Shown in pieces: positions 61,229 through 64,000 of a DNA stretch of 64,000 nt (the stretch's first letter is position 1; every line of letters starts with the position of its first letter). The stretch is taken from positions 186,001 to 250,000 of the forward strand of contig NZ_JACHMK010000001.1 in assembly GCF_014208035.1 (NCBI RefSeq), in the 5' to 3' direction. Under the pieces are notes generated by a model that worked only from the letters and a program-made list of their open reading frames with translations, searched no databases and had not been told where the DNA came from. This DNA comes from Schaalia hyovaginalis (GTDB lineage Bacteria > Actinomycetota > Actinomycetes > Actinomycetales > Actinomycetaceae). Both the position numbers and the translations under genes were made by a program.

Positions 61229-61711
61229 TCACGCCACCTCCGCCCGTTTTTCGCCGGCAGGAACAATCGCCCGGAACTCCTCGCGATGAGCCCTGAGGAA
61301 ACGGTCGTAGCACCTGGTGCACATGCCCCTGGCCTTCTGCGGCGCGACATGAACACCACCACGCTCCTGACCAGGCCCCACCAGCAGACGACCGCACCCG
61401 CCCGCACACTCGCGCAGAGCCGCGACATCCACGCCCTCCAAGGAGCCCGCCTCCGACAACTCGATGCGACGCCGGCGACGCTGGTCCTGAGTCAAACCGC
61501 CGGCGACCCCCCAGATATCCGACGCCCTTCGCACGGCATCATCAGCGATCACCCACCTGCGACACTCGGCAACCACCGGGCAGGATCGACATACCGCCAG
61601 CGTCTCTTGCGTGCTCTCACGGCCCTCGAGAAACCACCACCGAGGATCCATGCCGGGCCGCGCACACGCCGCCAGATCCCTCCAGAACACAGAATCCTGC
61701 TCACCGCCCAT
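61229..61711 (-). CDS. WhiB-like transcriptional regulator of the prophage
   Basis: A 160-residue WhiB-like protein from ATG 61711. The four iron-sulfur cysteines are present: LAACARPG, CRSCPV and AECRRW. The usual G[VI]WGG turn is changed to IWGVAGGL. An extra C-terminal domain carries CAGGC and CTRCYD and may bind zinc. WhiB proteins bind a 4Fe-4S cluster and act with sigma factor; phage versions can dominate host WhiB regulators. Its start overlaps a tiny membrane-type ORF. Confidence 0.82.
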   Translation of the reverse strand: MGGEQDSVFWRDLAACARPGMDPRWWFLEGRESTQETLAVCRSCPVVAECRRWVIADDAVRRASDIWGVAGGLTQDQRRRRRIELSEAGSLEGVDVAALRECAGGCGRLLVGPGQERGGVHVAPQKARGMCTRCYDRFLRAHREEFRAIVPAGEKRAEVA

Positions 61712-61808
61712 CGCGATCCCACCGATCCCACGCGAGAATCGCCAACGCCACCACACACGGGCCCACAACGACCGACAGGGACGACATCACAACCACCATC
61801 AGATCCAC
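61701..61808 (-). CDS. Possible 35-residue membrane peptide overlapping the WhiB-like start
   Basis: From GTG 61808 to TGA 61701: a single hydrophobic stretch (MSSLSVVVGPCVVALAILA) followed by WDRWDRDGR. It begins 4 bp after the stop of the next upstream gene and its stop overlaps the WhiB-like start by 11 bp, so it could couple translation of the two. Hydrophobicity and tight packing are the only support. Confidence 0.4.
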   Translation of the reverse strand: MDLMVVVMSSLSVVVGPCVVALAILAWDRWDRDGR

Positions 61809-61811
61809 GCG

Positions 61812-61997
61812 TCACCACCCCTGCCACGGATCACGCAGCTCCACGACAGCCATCCGCGCCGCCTGCGCAGCAAGCGCAAGGCCGACCAGCCCCACCCACG
61901 CAGGCCACCCCTGGGGGTTGTCCGGCCCCTCCATCGAGAACCCCAAAAACAGGGCCACCGACATCAAGATGAACATCGTCTTCACCCTCGCGTTCAT
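61812..61997 (-). CDS. Small membrane protein
   Basis: A 61-residue protein from ATG 61997 with GGGGGA upstream. It has two hydrophobic helices (VKTMFILMSVALFLGF and WVGLVGLALAAQAARMAV). The frame stays open upstream to a GTG at 62126, which would add an Ala/Gly/Val-rich stretch. The function is unknown. Confidence 0.55.
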   Translation of the reverse strand: MNARVKTMFILMSVALFLGFSMEGPDNPQGWPAWVGLVGLALAAQAARMAVVELRDPWQGW

Positions 61998-62266
61998 CGC
62001 CAGTCCCCCCACGCGCTCCGACGCAGCCCCCGCAGCCACACCCACAGGCGCCGCGCACGCGACCCCGGACGCCCCGGAGCCGACGGCCGCAACAACCCAC
62101 CAGGGCGCGCCCTCCTCAACGTCCACTTGCTAAGCTCATTCATGAGTCCTGAATTTCCTTTCCCGACTCCCGCCTCTCGGCACGTGCAAGGCGCCGAGAG
62201 GCATTTCCTTTCCCATCCGACGACCCAGGGGTGCCATTCCTGTACACGGGCCGACGACATTGACAT
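61998..62266. other. Gap with a 9-bp hairpin, no clear gene
   Basis: The space upstream of the small membrane gene contains a perfect 9-bp hairpin (62173-62181 with 62193-62201, CCTCTCGGC arm) and two copies of ATTTCCTTTCCC (about 62153-62166 and 62202-62214). Leftward ORFs here are Arg/Trp-rich and not convincing. Confidence 0.45.
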
Positions 62267-62617
62267 TCACGCGCCCCTGGCGCCCTTCACCCCGAGCTGG
62301 CGACGACGACGCGACCGCGGCATGAGCGGCGCGATCGCCCCAGAGAAATCCGCGTACTCCTCCAGACGCAGACTCGCCGCCTGAAGACGCGCAGCCCTTT
62401 CTTCTTCGGCCGCCGCCAAACGCTTACGCCGCTCAAGAACCGCAGACTCGGGGATCCGCCACCGGCCGCGCTTCCCCGGCGACCGATACGCTCCTGGGAA
62501 CTCCCCAGCAGCACACAACTGCGACACCGACTGCGCGCTCACCCGCTCAAGCTCAGCGACCTCACGAGTCGTCAACACCCGCTCAACCAGCCCAGCGAGC
62601 TCCCTCGCACCGCTCAT
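62267..62617 (-). CDS. Helix-turn-helix DNA-binding protein
   Basis: A 116-residue protein. The N-terminal excisionase/MerR-like HTH is clear (LTTREVAELERVSAQSVSQL, then GRWRIPESAVLERR). A Glu/Arg-rich helix and basic tail follow (PRSRRRRQLG). Its start codon and SD fall inside one copy of a 35-bp repeat, opposite the rightward leader. It may regulate the flanking genes. Confidence 0.75.
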   Translation of the reverse strand: MSGARELAGLVERVLTTREVAELERVSAQSVSQLCAAGEFPGAYRSPGKRGRWRIPESAVLERRKRLAAAEEERAARLQAASLRLEEYADFSGAIAPLMPRSRRRRQLGVKGARGA

Positions 62618-62642
62618 CGGGTATCCCCCTCGGTAGGGTCGG
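62608..62642. repeat. 35-bp direct repeat, copy A
   Basis: 34 of 35 bases match 63234-63268. Copy A carries the SD and ATG of the leftward HTH gene (62617) and the beginning of the leader of the rightward membrane protein gene (62699). Confidence 0.9.
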
Positions 62643-62690
62643 GATTGGAGAACACCGGCGCGCTGGAAGCACCGCCGACACCCACCGAGG
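62628..62690 (+). promoter_or_regulatory. Leader RNA able to pair with its own SD, copy A
   Basis: CCTCGGT (62628-62634) plus GGGT can pair with ACCC plus ACCGAGG (62680-62690), an 11-bp stem with one bulged A. The 3' arm overlaps the SD (GAGGAGGA) of the gene starting at 62699. The same pairing is preserved in copy B although the sequence between the arms is different. This suggests control of translation by the leader. Confidence 0.5.
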
Positions 62691-62698
62691 AGGAAGAC

Positions 62699-63229
62699 AT
62701 GGAAGTGAATGCGGCAATCGCAGAGCTCGAACCCGGATCGCTCGCAGAATGGGCCGGAGTGCTCGTCACCGTCGCCATCGCGTTGATCTCAGGCCTTTTC
62801 GCGCTCCGGCGATCCCACCGATCCAGAAGCACCAAGAGCGACACGACCACCGCGAAGCACACGACAGACGCAACAACCGGAAGCCACTCCCAGACGAGCT
62901 TCAGCGACGAGCCCAGCGGAATGAAGAGCGACGCCGCATACACCCACGTGAAGACAGAACGCCCGCGCGTCGAAATCACCTGGTCTTCGAAGAACGCCCT
63001 CACGATCCGGAACCGGCAGCTCACGCCCCTCTCCGTCGACCACGTCCGCAACCGCGACGAGTTCGTCCGCCTCGACCTCGACGACCGCTTCACGCTCGAC
63101 CCCGGACGGTCCATCCGATGCCTGGCACTAGGGGCCTGGGGACAGCCCATCCCAGATGAACTCGTCCTGGACATCGTCGGAGAGGACTCGCCGCTCGTCG
63201 TTCCGATCCCTCCGGATCCATTTGCCTGA
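62699..63229 (+). CDS. Membrane-anchored protein of unknown function
   Basis: A 176-residue protein from ATG 62699 with GAGGAGGA upstream. One N-terminal transmembrane helix (about 16-36, WAGVLVTVAIALISGLFAL) is followed by a basic, Ser/Thr-rich linker and a beta-rich soluble domain (VEITWSSKNALTIRN, then DDRFTLDPGRSIRCLALG). It faces rightward in an otherwise leftward region, with its own leader, like a moron gene that could act during lysogeny. No family was recognised. Confidence 0.65.
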   Translation: MEVNAAIAELEPGSLAEWAGVLVTVAIALISGLFALRRSHRSRSTKSDTTTAKHTTDATTGSHSQTSFSDEPSGMKSDAAYTHVKTERPRVEITWSSKNALTIRNRQLTPLSVDHVRNRDEFVRLDLDDRFTLDPGRSIRCLALGAWGQPIPDELVLDIVGEDSPLVVPIPPDPFA

Positions 63230-63233
63230 CTGA

Positions 63234-63268
63234 CACCGCTCATCGGGCATCCCCCTCGGTAGGGTCGG
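63234..63268. repeat. 35-bp direct repeat, copy B
   Basis: Second copy of the repeat at 62608-62642. It holds the stop codon of the leftward 63716-63240 gene and starts the leader of the rightward gene at 63327. Confidence 0.9.
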
Positions 63269-63716
63269 AGGTGCCAACCATTCGCGGCCCACGGCCGCGA
63301 CCATCACCTACCGAGGAGGACGACTCATGCAGACGTTCGACGACCGCCTGAAGGAAGCGATCAGCAACATGGCAAGCGGTACGAGCCGAGCCGCGGAGCT
63401 GAAGCGAACCGCCAGCAACCCCGAAGTGCGCGAGCTCGCCAAGGCTGTCCACTTCATCGGCTACGGTGCCCAACAGGTCGCCCTCGCCCTCCTCGAGGAC
63501 CGAAAGAACCGACCGAGCGGCATCTAGGATCGCGACGCACATCTGGCGCTTCGCGGCCGCCTCGACGAGCGCGGTGATCTCCGCCCCGGTGAAATGGGGC
63601 AGCAGTGCACTGATGACCGGATCGACGACGCTGCTGGGGAGGTGGCTCTCGATTCGCATCAGCTCTGCGACGAGTCCGTCACGGATGTCTCCGAGGGCGC
63701 GCATATCGAGACTCAT
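63240..63716 (-). CDS. Hypothetical helical phage protein
   Basis: A 158-residue protein; the N-terminal 90 residues look clearly protein-like (LVAELMRIESHLPSSVVDPV, then ITALVEAAAKRQMCVAILDA). The C-terminal part overlaps a rightward gene in antisense and ends with DPTEGDAR from the repeat. The start is coupled to the upstream gene (ATGA). The C-terminal end might be shorter in the ancestral form. No family was recognised. Confidence 0.55.
   Translation of the reverse strand: MSLDMRALGDIRDGLVAELMRIESHLPSSVVDPVISALLPHFTGAEITALVEAAAKRQMCVAILDAARSVLSVLEEGEGDLLGTVADEVDSLGELAHFGVAGGSLQLRGSARTACHVADRFLQAVVERLHESSSSVGDGRGRGPRMVGTSDPTEGDAR
63254..63316 (+). promoter_or_regulatory. Leader RNA able to pair with its own SD, copy B
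   Basis: CCTCGGT (63254-63260) plus GGGT pairs with ACCT plus ACCGAGG (63306-63316), with one G-U pair and the same bulged A as copy A. The 3' arm overlaps GAGGAGGA before the ATG at 63327. Both arms are conserved while the intervening loop differs from copy A. Confidence 0.5.
63327..63527 (+). CDS. Small helical protein behind the second leader repeat
   Basis: A 66-residue protein with GAGGAGGA eight bases upstream. It is predominantly helical (FDDRLKEAISNMASGTSRAA, then AVHFIGYGAQQVALALLEDR). It lies antisense inside the leftward 63716-63240 gene. The strong SD and shared leader with the 62699 gene argue that it is real. No family was recognised. Confidence 0.6.
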   Translation: MQTFDDRLKEAISNMASGTSRAAELKRTASNPEVRELAKAVHFIGYGAQQVALALLEDRKNRPSGI

Positions 63717-63850
63717 GCTGTCTCAACCGCCCTGAGCGCGTAGCGCTCACGCCACACGCGGTCCATGAGGGGCCGGTCGGCCTCTGTGTAGGCGTAGACG
63801 CTGCGCACCTGGCCGTTCGACAGGTCGAGATCTTTCTTGAAGAACGGCAT
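63713..63850 (-). CDS. Small hypothetical phage protein
   Basis: A 45-residue protein from ATG 63850 (MPFFKKDLDLSNGQVRSVYA). It overlaps the stop of the upstream coiled-coil gene (TGATG) and the start of the next gene (ATGA), so it belongs to a tightly coupled leftward operon. The function is unknown. Confidence 0.6.
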   Translation of the reverse strand: MPFFKKDLDLSNGQVRSVYAYTEADRPLMDRVWRERYALRAVETA

Positions 63851-64000
63851 CACGCCACCGCCTTCGCTCGAGCTAGAAGGTCCGCGAGCGCGGCGCGCAG
63901 TCCTTCGACTTCGTCCGCGAGCGCGGTCGCGTTGTCCTGAAGCTTCTCGACGCGGCGCTCGAGGTTCTTCGCTTCGATCTGCGCTTCGGTCCACTCGGAA
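63850..64000 (-). CDS. Coiled-coil phage protein, C-terminal part only
   Basis: The minus strand is open from the window edge to TGA at 63850-63852. The visible 49 residues are one long heptad helix (AQIEAKNLERRVEKLQDNAT, then ALADEVEGLRAALADLLARA). The start is outside the window. No function can be assigned. Confidence 0.65.
   Translation of the reverse strand, partial: SEWTEAQIEAKNLERRVEKLQDNATALADEVEGLRAALADLLARAKAVA

Larger units (their letters stand above)
32600..64000. mobile_element. Siphovirus-type prophage, right end outside the window
   Basis: From the lysis cassette at 32.6 kb to the window end almost every gene is phage-like: lysis, tail tip, tape measure, tail chaperones, major tail protein, connectors, capsid, scaffold, MuF, portal, terminase, HNH, then early genes. 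Gene order and HK97-type capsid fit a long-tailed, actinobacterial temperate phage. No integrase, repressor or excisionase with certainty is visible; these and attR should lie beyond 64000. At least 31.4 kb is present. Two frameshifts are seen in late genes, so it may be defective, or they may be sequence errors. Confidence 0.92.

Noticed and set aside
61994..62266. 90-codon minus-strand frame upstream of the small membrane gene
   Set aside because: Arg/Trp/Gly-rich with no good SD, and it overlaps a hairpin; not supported as a gene.
1..64000. CRISPR arrays, insertion sequences and rRNA genes
   Set aside because: No regularly spaced repeats, transposase motifs or rRNA-like conserved stretches were seen anywhere in the window.

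Overview
The window is high-GC DNA from an actinomycete, most likely a member of the Actinomycetaceae (Schaalia/Actinomyces-like). This assignment is inferred from the base composition, the order trxB-murJ-DUF6049-NUDIX-cca, the rpsF-ssb-rpsR-rplI block close to dnaB, a galacto-N-biose/lacto-N-biose phosphorylase cluster, and a prophage carrying a WhiB-like gene. No rRNA, tRNA, CRISPR array or insertion sequence was recognised.

Region 1 (1-9 kb) is a sugar-salvage locus. A carbohydrate ABC permease (cut by the window edge) and its lipoprotein are read leftward. Divergent from them are a DeoR-family repressor, a 1,3-beta-galactosyl-N-acetylhexosamine phosphorylase, and an unusual single polypeptide that joins N-acetylhexosamine 1-kinase to a type-2 GalT. 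A cytoplasmic GH20 hexosaminidase faces them. Together they would import host-mucin or milk-type disaccharides, split them by phosphorolysis and feed the products into UDP-sugar metabolism.

Region 2 (9-32 kb) is core chromosome: a membrane-anchored SF2 helicase with a C10 tract in front of its start, a YeiH-type transporter, trxB, a murJ with a long extracytoplasmic extension, a DUF6049 protein, a NUDIX hydrolase, cca, an orphan C-terminal piece of 6-phosphogluconate dehydrogenase, a bifunctional PBP, rplI/rpsR/ssb/rpsF, a MATE exporter, a cluster of DnaA-box-like sites before dnaB, rarD, a small membrane protein and a cold-shock protein.

Region 3 (about 32.6 kb to the end) is a siphovirus-type prophage whose right end lies outside the window. 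Read leftward from about 53.4 kb, the late genes run HNH, terS, terL, portal, MuF-ADP-ribosyltransferase, small partner gene, terminator, scaffold, capsid, connectors, major tail protein, frameshifted tail chaperones, tape measure, tail tip genes, endolysin, holin and a membrane/coiled-coil lysis gene. The early region (53.5-64 kb) holds HTH proteins, a primosome-like protein with an embedded HNH motif, a BRO/KilAC antirepressor, a HicAB module with a third gene, a RusA-like resolvase, a WhiB-like regulator and many small proteins.

The most notable signals are the MuF capsid protein fused to an ADP-ribosyltransferase with a candidate immunity gene, the NahK-GalT fusion, a duplicated leader that can pair with its own Shine-Dalgarno sequence in front of two prophage genes, a leaderless HicAB operon with an unknown third gene, and the DnaA-box cluster. 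Three genes (helicase 3' end, portal 3' end, and a small tail-region gene) carry apparent single-base frameshifts, so indel errors in the assembly should be considered before calling them pseudogenes.
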